A stretch of 64,000 nt of DNA from a bacterium (GTDB taxonomy: Bacteria > Zhuqueibacterota > Zhuqueibacteria > Residuimicrobiales > Krinioviventaceae): positions 1-64,000 of the forward strand of contig JAKQIY010000044.1 of NCBI GenBank assembly GCA_029561455.1. The letters run 5' to 3'. The notes below the pieces were generated by a model, which worked only from the letters and a program-made list of their open reading frames with translations, did no database searches and had not been told where the DNA came from. A program made the translations under genes and the position numbers. Positions 55,045 to 64,000 of this stretch are shown in pieces (the stretch's first letter is position 1; each line of letters opens with the position of its first letter).

Positions 55045-56436
55045 ATGCAGGAATCTATTGAAAAATATCTGCAGGGTAAATCCGTTCCGGTATCCGCAAT
55101 TGAGGTAGTGGAACAGGTGCTGAAAATCAAAACCGGCAATGCGGATACGGCAACGATGCTTTTGCAAGGTATTGTCAAGGACAGTAGTCAGATCTATATA
55201 ACCGGCGCCGGAATGCTGGCATTACGTAGCAAAGCCGAACCTGTACAATTGGCAAAGCAGCCGGTATGCTTGTGTATGATAGTACCGGCGCGAACCCCAT
55301 CATTCTTCAGTGGGGCCGTTTTGTTCTGCGCCCGGTTCACTGACGATAAGGAAGAAAGCCGGATTACACTGTCAAGTCATGAATTTAACGGGGTAAATAA
55401 CAATCCGGTTGTGGAATTACGTTTCCGACAGTTGGTGGAAATGATTGGTAACTGTCCCCTGGTTTTTGATGGTTTTGGTAACCAGATTTCGACCTTGCGC
55501 AAAGTTATTGCGCAGACAACTGGCCGGCGTCGGGAGGTTCCGGTAATCTCCTTGTACCGATTGACAAAAAGGCTGTATCCGGGAAGCGCAATACAAAATG
55601 CGGCGCAGCTTTCCATTGTGTTGGGAGAAAAAGCATATACCGACGCAGCTCCGGAGCTGCAATTTAGTGCATTTATTGAGCAATTCAAAAATATATGGCT
55701 ACATTGCCGGAACCAGGGGTATGCCGGGATAGATGATCTCATCAACCTGCAAAGCGGTGATAAAGTTAAGATAGACTATAAAGGCTATGCCTTTGATGAA
55801 TTGTTTTTAGCCGGTCTGCCGGAATCTGCCGGTGTTTATGTAATGAAAAACGCGGCGGGACAGGTGATCTATGTGGGTAAATCAAAAAATTTACGCCGCC
55901 GGCTGCATTCTTATTTTCTGGAAATGGAAGAACCAGGGAAAAAGCTGGAAATGATCCGCGAACAGGTTTATGAAATAAACATTACCTTGACAGGTTCAGA
56001 GTTGGAAGCATTACTGCTGGAACAACAGTTGATTGAAGAGTATCATCCGCAGATCAACAAGCAGGTTACAGTACATGAACGCGATAACAGAACCGCACCC
56101 TTGTATGAGCGGATTTTGTTGTTGCCGGGAGTGGAGCCAGATATGATCCGCTTGTATTTAATTAAACCGGGCCGTGATTATGAATGTATTGATTATAAAA
56201 CCGACGGCTCAGGTCCCGAGGAATTCCGCCGCCGGGCACAATTATTTTTTACCGGCGGTGCAACGCCTGATGCCGACAAACGGCTTGCTATTCTTGCCAG
56301 TTGGTTATGTCGAAATGAAGAACAAGTAAATAGTATAGATATGCGCAAGTATGCAGATTTACAACAAGTAGAGAAATTGATAAACGACTATGCGGTCAGC
56401 ATGCAAGTTGACAAGCGCAGGATTATTCATTATTAA
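55045..56436 (+). CDS. GIY-YIG nuclease-domain protein with unusual N-terminal half
   Basis: A 463-residue protein with a UvrC/Cho-like GIY-YIG domain at about residues 255-345: GVYVMKN (G263, Y265), VIYVGKSKNLRRRLHSYF, and the late LEALLLEQQLIEEYHPQIN, which holds the catalytic Glu. Such domains cut DNA next to lesions. The N-terminal 240 residues are the odd part: the segment VFDGFGNQISTLRKVIAQ and what surrounds it look like a decayed DnaQ-type exonuclease, a fusion known in some Cho-like proteins, though catalytic DEDD residues are not evident. The C-terminal 100 residues are unassigned. A role in DNA repair is the best guess. Confidence 0.75.
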   Translation: MQESIEKYLQGKSVPVSAIEVVEQVLKIKTGNADTATMLLQGIVKDSSQIYITGAGMLALRSKAEPVQLAKQPVCLCMIVPARTPSFFSGAVLFCARFTDDKEESRITLSSHEFNGVNNNPVVELRFRQLVEMIGNCPLVFDGFGNQISTLRKVIAQTTGRRREVPVISLYRLTKRLYPGSAIQNAAQLSIVLGEKAYTDAAPELQFSAFIEQFKNIWLHCRNQGYAGIDDLINLQSGDKVKIDYKGYAFDELFLAGLPESAGVYVMKNAAGQVIYVGKSKNLRRRLHSYFLEMEEPGKKLEMIREQVYEINITLTGSELEALLLEQQLIEEYHPQINKQVTVHERDNRTAPLYERILLLPGVEPDMIRLYLIKPGRDYECIDYKTDGSGPEEFRRRAQLFFTGGATPDADKRLAILASWLCRNEEQVNSIDMRKYADLQQVEKLINDYAVSMQVDKRRIIHY

Positions 56437-56522
56437 AGGATGTTGCCGGGATCACAGTCAGGTAATTATTGACAGGAATGTGCCTGGGAAAAACGTTGTT
56501 TATAAAAGAAAAAGGTGAGGAT

Positions 56523-57245
56523 ATGACAACTTTTATAAGCCCCTTTGTGGAAACCAACAAACCCTGGATTATCCGTAAGGTGATAGCAGATTATTTTCAC
56601 GCCCGTAATATTTTTTCCAAACTGTCTCAGGATTACCATTCCGGCAAGGAACTGCCCTTTGAAAAAATGAAGCAATTTTCCGAGTTGTTATATACAGCGA
56701 AAGAAGATCTGCATCTGGTTTTTAAGCGCCTGATAGACCCACAACATGGCGAGTTTGAAAAAGCAGCCAAGTATACACCCAATACGGATGAAATCGAATT
56801 TATGAACAATGTCGGTTTACTATTCCACAAAGCGACAGTAGCGCGGGAAATCAAGTATATGCTGGAATTTTATAAAACTGATACAGAGGATTACGCGCAA
56901 TTAAAAGTACTTTTAGATAATTACGTGGAAAAGATGCGGGTGTTGTTCAGTGAAGGGATTAGACAGATCAAATTGTTGTTGCGGGATTACAAAAATAACC
57001 TGGTTGTGATGCTTTACCTGGTGGAAAATGAAAAGTATGTAACAACCGCAACTGAACAAAGCCTTGCCGGTTTGCTCAAAGAAATAGAGGGTAATAATGA
57101 AATAGATAAAAAGTTGATCCAGATCGGCAAGTATTGTATTCAGAGCGGCTGGCCGGAACGCGCTTATACAATTTTCAGTAAAGCCATAGAGTATAATCCC
57201 AATAATAGCGAGGCAAAAAAGTATATGGCGCCAAGTCTGTTTTAG
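56523..57245 (+). CDS. Unknown helical protein with terminal TPR
   Basis: A 240-residue soluble, mainly helical protein. ATG at 56523 is preferred (GGTGAGG just before it) over an ATG at 56469 without such a site. The last 45 residues form a TPR-like hairpin (KYCIQSGWPERAYTIFSKAIEYNPNNSEAKKYM). No enzyme motif is visible and I do not recognise the family. It precedes the STAS anti-anti-sigma gene by 109 bases and might take part in the same signalling module. Confidence 0.6.
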   Translation: MTTFISPFVETNKPWIIRKVIADYFHARNIFSKLSQDYHSGKELPFEKMKQFSELLYTAKEDLHLVFKRLIDPQHGEFEKAAKYTPNTDEIEFMNNVGLLFHKATVAREIKYMLEFYKTDTEDYAQLKVLLDNYVEKMRVLFSEGIRQIKLLLRDYKNNLVVMLYLVENEKYVTTATEQSLAGLLKEIEGNNEIDKKLIQIGKYCIQSGWPERAYTIFSKAIEYNPNNSEAKKYMAPSLF

Positions 57246-57282
57246 GATGAAGGAATTAGTAAAAATACCCTTTTAAAATCAG

Positions 57283-57311
57283 TTGATTTCTTGACAAAAA
57301 TGTTTTATCTT
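57283..57311 (+). promoter_or_regulatory. Possible promoter of the STAS gene
   Basis: TTGATT (57283-57288) and TATCTT (57306-57311) with a 17-base spacer, ending about 44 bases before the ATG at 57355. It is a moderate match to a housekeeping promoter in an AT-rich spacer. Confidence 0.4.
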
Positions 57312-57354
57312 AAAAATCGAAAAACTCAATTAAATATCTAGTGGAGGATTTAAA

Positions 57355-57693
57355 ATGGCAATTAAAGAACAAATGCAGGGAGATGTTGCAGTAATTGAAT
57401 TAAAGGGGAAATTAATGGGCGGGCCAGAAACATCAGGGATTCATACCAAAGTCAAAGAACTGGTGAATAATGGTGTGAAAAAGGTAGTTATAGATTTAGG
57501 TAAAGTGACCTGGATGAACAGTACCGGTCTTGGCGCTTTAATGGGCTCCATGACAACATTGCGGAATGCCGGCGGCGATTTAAAACTGGCCCGGGTTACT
57601 GAAAAAGTTAAAAGTTTGTTTATGATCACAAAATTGATCACAATTTTTGATACATTAGACAGCGTGGAAGATGCCATAAAAGCATTTAAATAG
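57355..57693 (+). CDS. STAS-domain anti-anti-sigma factor (SpoIIAA-like)
   Basis: A 112-residue STAS protein in one complete domain. The phosphorylation site is S56 in WMNSTGLGALMGS, inside the family signature. VVIDLGKVTWMNSTG and GGDLKLARVTEKVKSLFMITKL complete the fold. In partner switching, the unphosphorylated form binds an anti-sigma kinase and frees a sigma factor, while the kinase inactivates it by phosphorylation. No kinase gene is adjacent; the partner must be elsewhere. GGAGG stands before the start. It could in principle regulate the sigma/CHAT locus 4.5 kb upstream, but nothing in the sequence links them. Confidence 0.92.
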   Translation: MAIKEQMQGDVAVIELKGKLMGGPETSGIHTKVKELVNNGVKKVVIDLGKVTWMNSTGLGALMGSMTTLRNAGGDLKLARVTEKVKSLFMITKLITIFDTLDSVEDAIKAFK

Positions 57694-57751
57694 AAAACAT
57701 TACTATTACCGCATCCCTCCACCGAGAATTATGATATTGGAAGGAGCGCTT

Positions 57752-60058
57752 ATGAATTATGTAAATAAATGCGCCATTAAATTATTGTTTTCAGTAGTAG
57801 TTTTTTTTACAAGTTTATTTTTATTTCAGGCGCATCTTATAGCCGCCGCAAACCGGCAATTTGAACCGATAGTGGTTACCGGTGATTCTCTCACAAATTT
57901 GTTGACCAGCAATACAGCCAACCTGGTTGTTTATTCTTATAATGCCGGATCAGATACCTGGACTGTCACCGCTTCCCAGGTTGATGAAAAGGGTGATGAT
58001 AACAAGTACCTTTTTTCAGGTCTTAATAATGTACTATCACCCAAAGACGAACTGGTATTCCTGGATCAGCAGCGCGGCGACAGGGCTCCTGCCAACAAGT
58101 GGATCAGTGATGTCAGTTCCCGGGCGTATTCCAGGTATGAGATCAAGGTAACCGATCCATATTATGGAAACAATGGATATTTTTATGTCTATCGCACCGA
58201 CGATCCGGGGGGGCATCCGGCTACTGCCGATATGATAACTGCCAATAGCAGCGCCGACGATATTACCAGTTCCTTTTATACTTTAGGCTTTGAAAGTAAT
58301 AAGGGATTGATGTCGAATGTTATTATACCTACGACAGGAGGCGGTACGAACGTCGATTTTCTGGAACGGATGAAACTGCGGTTGAATGGTACTATTGATT
58401 TGAGTGTAGTCGGTGGGATTGGTTCTATGGACGTCAAGATCAATGAACAGGATCATTTGAAAAAAGACGGCGCGCCTGAATTTGTTGATGGTAAGGTGAG
58501 AGTGTTACGTAACTGGAAAGCCAAGTTTGAATATAAAATTAGTCTTGGTTTAACGACGGTTACCTATCCGATTCCTTTTACCCTGATATTCAAGTTTTAT
58601 CCAAATTCTTCTACCATGGTTATGCCAAAAACTATAGTACTGCCAAATGGTTTTACGGCTTCGTTATTCCGGTTGTCGTTTGACTTGAATACCAACGCCA
58701 ACCTGATGAAATTATTTGCTTCCACAGAAGGTTTTGCAGCTGCATGGCCAAATGGAGCAATAATTGATGCAAAAAATGATGCCGGGGTACCGCGTCTTTT
58801 CCTGCCGCGTTATGGCTGGAACTGGTGGATGCAGACCGGCTCACAGGGAACATTGTTGACAGAGATGTTGATTTCAAATGTCGGCAATAACCAGTATTTA
58901 TATTATATCGATGCAGCTTCCGGAACGAATGACGGCACGCCGGATACCGGCGATGGCAAGTCCTGGGGGGATACGGGTGTGAAATATATGAATAATATCT
59001 CCCCCGGCGATACCCTGAATTTCGGTTTAAAATTTTATTTTGCCGGCGCCAATTTACCTGTAGACAGCGCCGAGGTATTCCGGCAATACAGCATGCTGCC
59101 GTTAGTCATAACCAGTGATGCGCAGAGTTATGATGTAACCGCACCGGCTATTGTATCTGATTTACGTATCTCCAATGTTAACAATAATTCGGTGACATTA
59201 GCCTGGACAACCCCCGGAGACGACGGCGTCGGTGGTGGGAACGCCAAATATTATATTTTTCGCTTTAGTACACAAGAACCAAATGCAGACATCAATACCT
59301 GGTGGCGAAATGCGGTTAATGTGGAATCTTTACCTGTGCCTGGTACACCCGGCGCAACCCAGACAATTACGATTAGCGGTTTAAATCCAAACGAGACCTA
59401 TTATTTCCGCATGCGCACCGGCGATGAAGTGCCCAACTGGGCAGGGCTTTCCAATGTAGCCACCACAGTTACCACCCCGGTAGAACTGGCCGGGTTTACA
59501 GCCAAGCAGCAGGAAAAGTATATCACCCTGTTGTGGCGGACTGTTAGCGAAACCAATAATCTGGGTTTTGATGTTGAGCGCCGAACAGACCTGGAAAATG
59601 AATGGAGTAAACTGGCATTTATTAAAGGCGCGGGCACTACGACTGTCGGCAAAAGCTATACCTTCCGCGACGATATTCAAAGCGGCGGGGTGGTAAAATA
59701 CCGCCTGCGGCAGCTTGACACGGACGGCACGGCTACGCTGAGCCCGGAAATTGCGATTACCGTTGCTGCACCGGAAAAGTTTGTCTTACACCAGAATTAC
59801 CCGAATCCATTTAATCCCGATACGTGGATAGAGTTTGAGATACCGGAAAATAACGGCGAGAATACCGAATTGTCTGTTTATGATCTGTTGGGACGTAAAG
59901 TGAGGAGTTTAGTCTCCGGCATGGTAAAGCCGGGTTATTATAAAGTAGAATGGAACGGCCTGGATGACAATGGCCGGGAAGTCGCTTCCGGCGCCTATTT
60001 TTACATGCTCGTAAGCGGTGAAAATAAAGCTATTTGTAAAATGCTTAAAATGAAATAA
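57752..60058 (+). CDS. Large secreted protein with FN3 and type IX-like sorting domain
   Basis: A 768-residue exported protein. AAGGAG five bases before ATG 57752 decides the start; the signal peptide is LLFSVVVFFTSLFLFQAHLIAA. The first 460 residues are beta-rich and unassigned. A fibronectin type III domain follows (PAIVSDLRISNVNNNSVTLAW through GLNPNETYYFRMRTGD), then a second module (LAGFTAKQQEKYITLLWRT), and the C-terminal sorting domain with QNYPNPFNPDTWIEFEIPE and ASGAYFYMLVSGENKA. A Por-type secretion system should recognise that tail. The gene ends at a strong terminator. Substrate or role unknown; surface adhesion or degradation of polymers is likely. Confidence 0.85.
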   Translation: MNYVNKCAIKLLFSVVVFFTSLFLFQAHLIAAANRQFEPIVVTGDSLTNLLTSNTANLVVYSYNAGSDTWTVTASQVDEKGDDNKYLFSGLNNVLSPKDELVFLDQQRGDRAPANKWISDVSSRAYSRYEIKVTDPYYGNNGYFYVYRTDDPGGHPATADMITANSSADDITSSFYTLGFESNKGLMSNVIIPTTGGGTNVDFLERMKLRLNGTIDLSVVGGIGSMDVKINEQDHLKKDGAPEFVDGKVRVLRNWKAKFEYKISLGLTTVTYPIPFTLIFKFYPNSSTMVMPKTIVLPNGFTASLFRLSFDLNTNANLMKLFASTEGFAAAWPNGAIIDAKNDAGVPRLFLPRYGWNWWMQTGSQGTLLTEMLISNVGNNQYLYYIDAASGTNDGTPDTGDGKSWGDTGVKYMNNISPGDTLNFGLKFYFAGANLPVDSAEVFRQYSMLPLVITSDAQSYDVTAPAIVSDLRISNVNNNSVTLAWTTPGDDGVGGGNAKYYIFRFSTQEPNADINTWWRNAVNVESLPVPGTPGATQTITISGLNPNETYYFRMRTGDEVPNWAGLSNVATTVTTPVELAGFTAKQQEKYITLLWRTVSETNNLGFDVERRTDLENEWSKLAFIKGAGTTTVGKSYTFRDDIQSGGVVKYRLRQLDTDGTATLSPEIAITVAAPEKFVLHQNYPNPFNPDTWIEFEIPENNGENTELSVYDLLGRKVRSLVSGMVKPGYYKVEWNGLDDNGREVASGAYFYMLVSGENKAICKMLKMK

Positions 60059-60066
60059 GTATGATC

Positions 60067-60109
60067 CCCGGATCGGAAATTATAAATATTCCGATCCGGG
60101 CTTTTCTTT
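60067..60109 (+). terminator. Intrinsic terminator
   Basis: A 12-base perfect stem (cccggatcggaa, 60067-60078, with ttccgatccggg, 60089-60100) and ttttcttt after it, nine bases after the stop of the secreted-protein gene. Confidence 0.88.
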
Positions 60110-60166
60110 GAAAAGAACCTCATACAATAGTTTTTAAAACCTTGAATTTTATTAACAGGTCGCGCA

Positions 60167-60814
60167 ATGTCCCCATGGTCGCCACGAACCGGAGATTCTA
60201 AAGATTATTCATCAGAAGTAGCTTTGGCCAGTTTTGTTGTTATTGCCTCAAAACAGAGTGTAGTATTAAACTGGGTAACAGCGCATGAGCTTGGCAATAT
60301 CGGTTTCTCTATAGAGCGCCGGTTTATAGAAGATGAAAACTGGTTGCAAATTGGTTTTATTTCGGGACAGGGCAAGCATTTTACTCAGCACGAATACAAC
60401 TATGAAGATCATCCGGGCAAGACCGGGTTGATCTCATACCGATTGCGGCAGACCAGCGCCGACGGTTCGTATAATTACAGCCGTCCGGTGAGCGTATCTA
60501 TAAAAAAGAATGATATTTTTACATTATTCCAGAATTATCCCAATCCATTTATCGAATCGACCAGTATTTCTTTTCAGTTACCAGAAGATGTTAAGAACAA
60601 TGTTCTGTTAAAAATACAGAATATGTTAAATGAAGATGTACGAAAGTTGTATGATAAACCGGCTGTGCCGGGATATTATAATATCGAATGGAACAGTTTG
60701 AATGAAAAAGGTCAGGCTGTTAGTCCGGGAGTATATAATTGCATTCTGGAAACTGATGCAGGCTATATGAGCAAAAAAATTGTCAAAATCAGTTTTAAAC
60801 CCCCAAAGGAATAA
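60167..60814 (+). CDS. Orphan sorting-domain protein, probably a 5'-truncated gene
   Basis: A 215-residue protein that consists almost only of the module and tail found at the C terminus of the gene before it: LASFVVIASKQSVVLNWVTAHELGNIGFSIERR, then FQNYPNPFIESTSISFQLPE and PGVYNCILETDAGYMSKKI. It has no signal peptide, so it could not be exported, and no clear ribosome binding site. It most likely is the remnant of a larger secreted protein that lost its front half, or a pseudogene. An alternative is a start further upstream not visible because of the terminator. Confidence 0.5.
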   Translation: MSPWSPRTGDSKDYSSEVALASFVVIASKQSVVLNWVTAHELGNIGFSIERRFIEDENWLQIGFISGQGKHFTQHEYNYEDHPGKTGLISYRLRQTSADGSYNYSRPVSVSIKKNDIFTLFQNYPNPFIESTSISFQLPEDVKNNVLLKIQNMLNEDVRKLYDKPAVPGYYNIEWNSLNEKGQAVSPGVYNCILETDAGYMSKKIVKISFKPPKE

Positions 60815-60993
60815 GTTATTTACAGTATTTTTAATTACCTTTAACTCCCCTTAGTAAAATCCCCGTTCCTGGTAGACACCTCTGAATTGTTAAAAAACTT
60901 AAAACGGGTACGTAAATTGCGTATTTATGTTAGACTGATAATGGTGAAAAATAACTGTAACGTAAACGTATAAATTACAACAGGTAGTGGCAG

Positions 60994-63900
60994 ATGGTGA
61001 AAAGCAGGCTCAGCAAAATTTGTTTTATCTTGATACAGTTATTGTTAATTGTATCATCCGGTTTACATGCACGAACAGTAAGTAAGGAGACACATACATC
61101 GAGCATTGCGGTGTATGATATTTTAGAGATCACCTTGACTGTAACCAGCCCGGCAACCGGCAATCCTTTTACCGGGACAACCGTTACCGCCGTATTTACT
61201 ACGCCATACGGACAAAAAACCGTCAAGGGGTTCTGTAATTCCGCGACCGGCAGCCAATACCTGGTGCGTTTCTGTCCTGAACAAGCCGGTTCTTACAGTT
61301 ATCAAATAACCTTCCAGGATGCTTTGGGCAGCCAACAGTTCTCCGGCAGTTTTTCGGCAACAACGAGCGGCGAGAAACACGGGTTTATAATTGCCGACCC
61401 GGAATATCCCACACGATTTAAGTACAAGAACGGCGGGCATCCTTTCATTTGTTCTAAAACCGCCTGGTTAATTGCAGGAACAAGCGCAGCAACCTACCAA
61501 CCATTTTTCGATAAAATGGTAACCAACACTTTGAATTGTATCCGTTTTGGATTGGAATTTGATTATTCATCCAAGTCTCCCTATATTGATGTTTGGCCAT
61601 TTGGCGGTAGCCGGACGTCGCCGGATTATACCCGCTTCAATGTTGATTTCTGGAAAAAAGTCGATGATATAATCCGCTATGCCGCCGAGCGGGATATATA
61701 TGGTGAAGCGGTGCTGTTTTCCAGTCTGCGCACAACACTGGCGTGGAATCATACACAACGTTACCTTGATTATATGCTGGCGAGGTTAGCTTGTTATCCT
61801 TCCATTATTTTATTTCAAATCAATAATGAGTTCAATGATACCGATCCTGATATTCCGATAGATAGTAAAGACTTTTTGGTTCAGGTGGCAAATTATATTC
61901 ACCAGAACGATCCTTATGGGCATTTGGTAGCCCCGGCGCGCCGCAGCACCGAAGATGCCGCCTGGGGAGGTGAAGATTGGGTAGATGTTGCTATAAATCA
62001 TTGGGCCCGGGCGAATGATCACGGTTTGAATAAAATTAATACCATAGCAAATCGTATAACCGGTTATAACAAACCGGGCTGGTGCGATGAAACCGCGCGC
62101 GAAAACCGGCATACCAATAACTGTGGTATTCACCGGCGCAAGCAATACTGGACCTGGAATTTAGCCGGGGCTTACTGGGCCTATCATTCCGAGGATGGCT
62201 GCGAAGGAATATTAGACCTCAGTTATAATGGGCCCGGTAGCGAGTATTTGCAATATATTCGCCCGTTTTGGGAAAAGACTGAATTTTGGAAGATGCGGCC
62301 CAATAATGCCCTTATCACCAATAATCCGTCGTCCTTGTATGAACGCTGCATTGCTTCGGATAAAGAAATTGTTATTTATATGTGCAACGGGCCGGACAAT
62401 ACTCAGTCTCTGTCCGTTATTCCGGATGCGATTACCAATTCGGCCACAATCAAAGTGCAGCTTGGCGCCGGCACGTTTACGGCTGAATTTTATAATCCCT
62501 CGAACGGAACCTATTATACGGCATATAAACAAACCGGCATCGAGGGAGGTAAAGCGGTTACGCTGACGTTCCCCACTTTTAATCAGGACCTGGTGTTGTA
62601 TATCAAACGCGACCAGGTTATCGTCTCGCCGGTCGCCAATTTTTCCGCAACGCCGACCTTCGGTTACGCGCCGTTGGCGGTGCAGTTTACCAATCTTTCC
62701 ACCGACGCCGCTACTTACGACTGGGATTTTGGCGACGGGTCGGTGCACAGCGCCCAAACGAATCCGCAGCATAGCTATAATACACCCGGCAGTTACCAGG
62801 TTACGCTTACCGCCACCGGTGAAGGCGGAACCGATACCGAGATCAAGAGCGGCTATATAGTAGTGAATTATCAACCTCCGGCGGCGGATTTTTCGGCAAC
62901 GCCGCTGACCGGCAAAGCGCCGTTGACGGTGCAGTTTACCAATCTTTCCACCAACGCAACGACTTTTGACTGGAATTTTGGCGATGGCTCGGCACATGTT
63001 GCCACAGTTAATCCCCAGCATGTTTATAATGCCCCGGGCAGTTACCAGGTAACCCTGGTTGCCACCGGAGCCGGGGGAACGGATACGGAAGTCAAGAACA
63101 GTTATATTTATATCGATGGCTATAGCGAATTGACCGCCCCAACCGCATTGACGGCAGCGAAAGCGGGCGTCAATAATCTGACTTTGACATGGACGGCGGT
63201 CACCGGGGCCACCGGGTATAATATTTATCGCTCCTTGGCGGCAGATTTTATTGCGGATAAGGTGTCCGGCAGTAACCGTGCAGCGCAAAACATTCAGGAC
63301 GGCAATTCAACACAGACCGGTATACAATGGACGGATACAGGGAATGTAACGGGTAATATTGCAGCCAATTATTTTTACCGGGTAACGGCGCTGCGCGGGA
63401 CTGAGGAGAGCGCCGTTTCAGCAGTCATAGGCGAGTTTGAATATGAATTGAAAACCACGACAAAAACCGACTATAATGATATAGCCCTTCCGGTGATGCC
63501 GGCCGGTATTGCTACCGCCGCCGATTTAATGGCGCTGGCGCCGAACTGCAATTCCATTGCGCGCTGGTCTACCGATGTGCAGAATTATGAACAATATGTG
63601 CCGGGAGTAAGTATCAGCAACTTTGCCCTGCAACCCGGCTATCCCTATTATGTGAATGTTACGGCGAACGGCATTATAACGTTAATCGGCGAACCGGTTT
63701 ACCCGCAATTTCAGTTACACACCACAACTCTGACCGATTTTAATGAAATTATGCTGCCCTTTGATAAAGCTGTTGTCAATAAAGCCTCGGCGCTGGTTAC
63801 CGATATTGCAAATTGCAACAGCGTGGCGCGCTGGAATACGGATACGCAGGGTTATGAGCAGTATGTGCCGGAATTGCCTTTTACGGACTTTGATGTCCGT

Positions 63901-64000
63901 GCCGGGTACCCGTATTATGTCAATGTTACCGGCAACTCGACCTGGCCGGAACGCGGCAGTTTAAAAAATGTTTTGACGATTGTAACTCAACCGGCGATCA
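60994..64000 (+). CDS. Large secreted GH5-like/PKD protein, 3' end outside the window
   Basis: An open frame from ATG 60994 to the window edge, over 1000 residues. A signal peptide (ILIQLLLIVSSGLHA) is followed by an N-terminal DUF5060-like beta domain (about 30-135), then a DUF4038/GH140-type TIM barrel (about 140-480). In that barrel FKYKNGGHPFICSKTAW opens it, E279 (INNEFND) is the likely acid/base and E366 (CDETARE) the likely nucleophile. Two PKD domains follow (about 547-625 and 627-707: DWDFGDGS, DWNFGDGS), then an FN3 unit (about 712-810), and two copies of a module with EQYVPG/EQYVPE and GYPYYVNVT. The barrel is similar to the protein at 18738. It probably hydrolyses a complex glycan at the surface, and may end in a sorting domain. 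Confidence 0.85.
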   Translation, partial: MVKSRLSKICFILIQLLLIVSSGLHARTVSKETHTSSIAVYDILEITLTVTSPATGNPFTGTTVTAVFTTPYGQKTVKGFCNSATGSQYLVRFCPEQAGSYSYQITFQDALGSQQFSGSFSATTSGEKHGFIIADPEYPTRFKYKNGGHPFICSKTAWLIAGTSAATYQPFFDKMVTNTLNCIRFGLEFDYSSKSPYIDVWPFGGSRTSPDYTRFNVDFWKKVDDIIRYAAERDIYGEAVLFSSLRTTLAWNHTQRYLDYMLARLACYPSIILFQINNEFNDTDPDIPIDSKDFLVQVANYIHQNDPYGHLVAPARRSTEDAAWGGEDWVDVAINHWARANDHGLNKINTIANRITGYNKPGWCDETARENRHTNNCGIHRRKQYWTWNLAGAYWAYHSEDGCEGILDLSYNGPGSEYLQYIRPFWEKTEFWKMRPNNALITNNPSSLYERCIASDKEIVIYMCNGPDNTQSLSVIPDAITNSATIKVQLGAGTFTAEFYNPSNGTYYTAYKQTGIEGGKAVTLTFPTFNQDLVLYIKRDQVIVSPVANFSATPTFGYAPLAVQFTNLSTDAATYDWDFGDGSVHSAQTNPQHSYNTPGSYQVTLTATGEGGTDTEIKSGYIVVNYQPPAADFSATPLTGKAPLTVQFTNLSTNATTFDWNFGDGSAHVATVNPQHVYNAPGSYQVTLVATGAGGTDTEVKNSYIYIDGYSELTAPTALTAAKAGVNNLTLTWTAVTGATGYNIYRSLAADFIADKVSGSNRAAQNIQDGNSTQTGIQWTDTGNVTGNIAANYFYRVTALRGTEESAVSAVIGEFEYELKTTTKTDYNDIALPVMPAGIATAADLMALAPNCNSIARWSTDVQNYEQYVPGVSISNFALQPGYPYYVNVTANGIITLIGEPVYPQFQLHTTTLTDFNEIMLPFDKAVVNKASALVTDIANCNSVARWNTDTQGYEQYVPELPFTDFDVRAGYPYYVNVTGNSTWPERGSLKNVLTIVTQPAI

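Noticed and set aside
57292-57297. TTGACA as -35 of the STAS gene
   Set aside because: No acceptable -10 at 16-18 bases; the overlapping TTGATT with TATCTT fits better.
62212-63288. 358-codon minus-strand frame with internal repeats (KIGKLHRQRR twice)
   Set aside because: The repeats simply mirror the two PKD domains of the plus-strand gene. No start signal.

Overview
The window looks like a chromosomal stretch from an uncultured-type bacterium of the FCB (Fibrobacteres-Chlorobi-Bacteroidetes) superphylum. Three products end in a Por/type IX-style C-terminal sorting module with the NYPNPF motif. SusB-type GH97, 6-bladed beta-propeller proteins and CHAT/TPR proteins fit the same group. I cannot name the phylum; KSB1- or Calditrichota-like lineages are my guess. 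The DNA is of moderate GC, with AT-rich intergenic spacers full of short hairpins and fold-back repeats.

Layout. 1-712: start of a leftward gene cut by the window edge, then a hairpin-rich repeat zone. 755-5379: carbohydrate genes (GH97 alpha-glucosidase, secreted alpha-toroid protein) and a VOC protein. 5506-7794 (minus): PIN toxin/antitoxin pair, a possible degraded ORF and a metallophosphoesterase. 8404-18548 (plus): a tight five-gene operon that looks like a synthase-dependent exopolysaccharide system. It encodes a 1666-residue protein with two TIM-barrel domains around a DUF2334 deacetylase, a processive GT2 synthase, a predicted outer-membrane barrel, a secreted beta-propeller and a WecB-type UDP-GlcNAc 2-epimerase. 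A GH5-like secreted hydrolase follows. 20151-29379 (minus): a nine-gene corrinoid operon with five UROD-type methyltransferases, a corrinoid protein, a CobW-type GTPase, a homocysteine-methyltransferase domain and a MetH-activation domain. Methionine synthase is thus split into separate genes, without a pterin-binding module. A GntR/LacI-hybrid regulator (29674-30714) lies upstream, with two matching palindromes between it and the operon.

30861-34405 (minus): a lipoprotein and two tandem beta-propeller paralogues, plus a truncated third copy that ends at a fold-back element. 35340-42633: a periplasmic adaptor and two RND permeases. 43241-52860: an ECF-type sigma factor under a clear promoter, an HxxxCxxC (zf-HC2-like) protein, a membrane TPR protein, a 61-residue membrane peptide with a polyproline tail, a terminator, and two large TPR-CHAT proteases. 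53363-57693: PPi-type phosphofructokinase, a membrane protein, a GIY-YIG protein, a TPR-ended protein and a STAS anti-anti-sigma factor. 57752-64000: a secreted sorting-domain protein, an orphan sorting-domain fragment, and a large secreted GH5-like/PKD protein that runs off the window.

The best candidates for undescribed systems are the split-methionine-synthase/UROD operon, the sigma/CHAT locus, and the exopolysaccharide operon with its fused hydrolase-deacetylase-hydrolase. All functional assignments are by recognition of motifs in the translated sequence; no database search was run.
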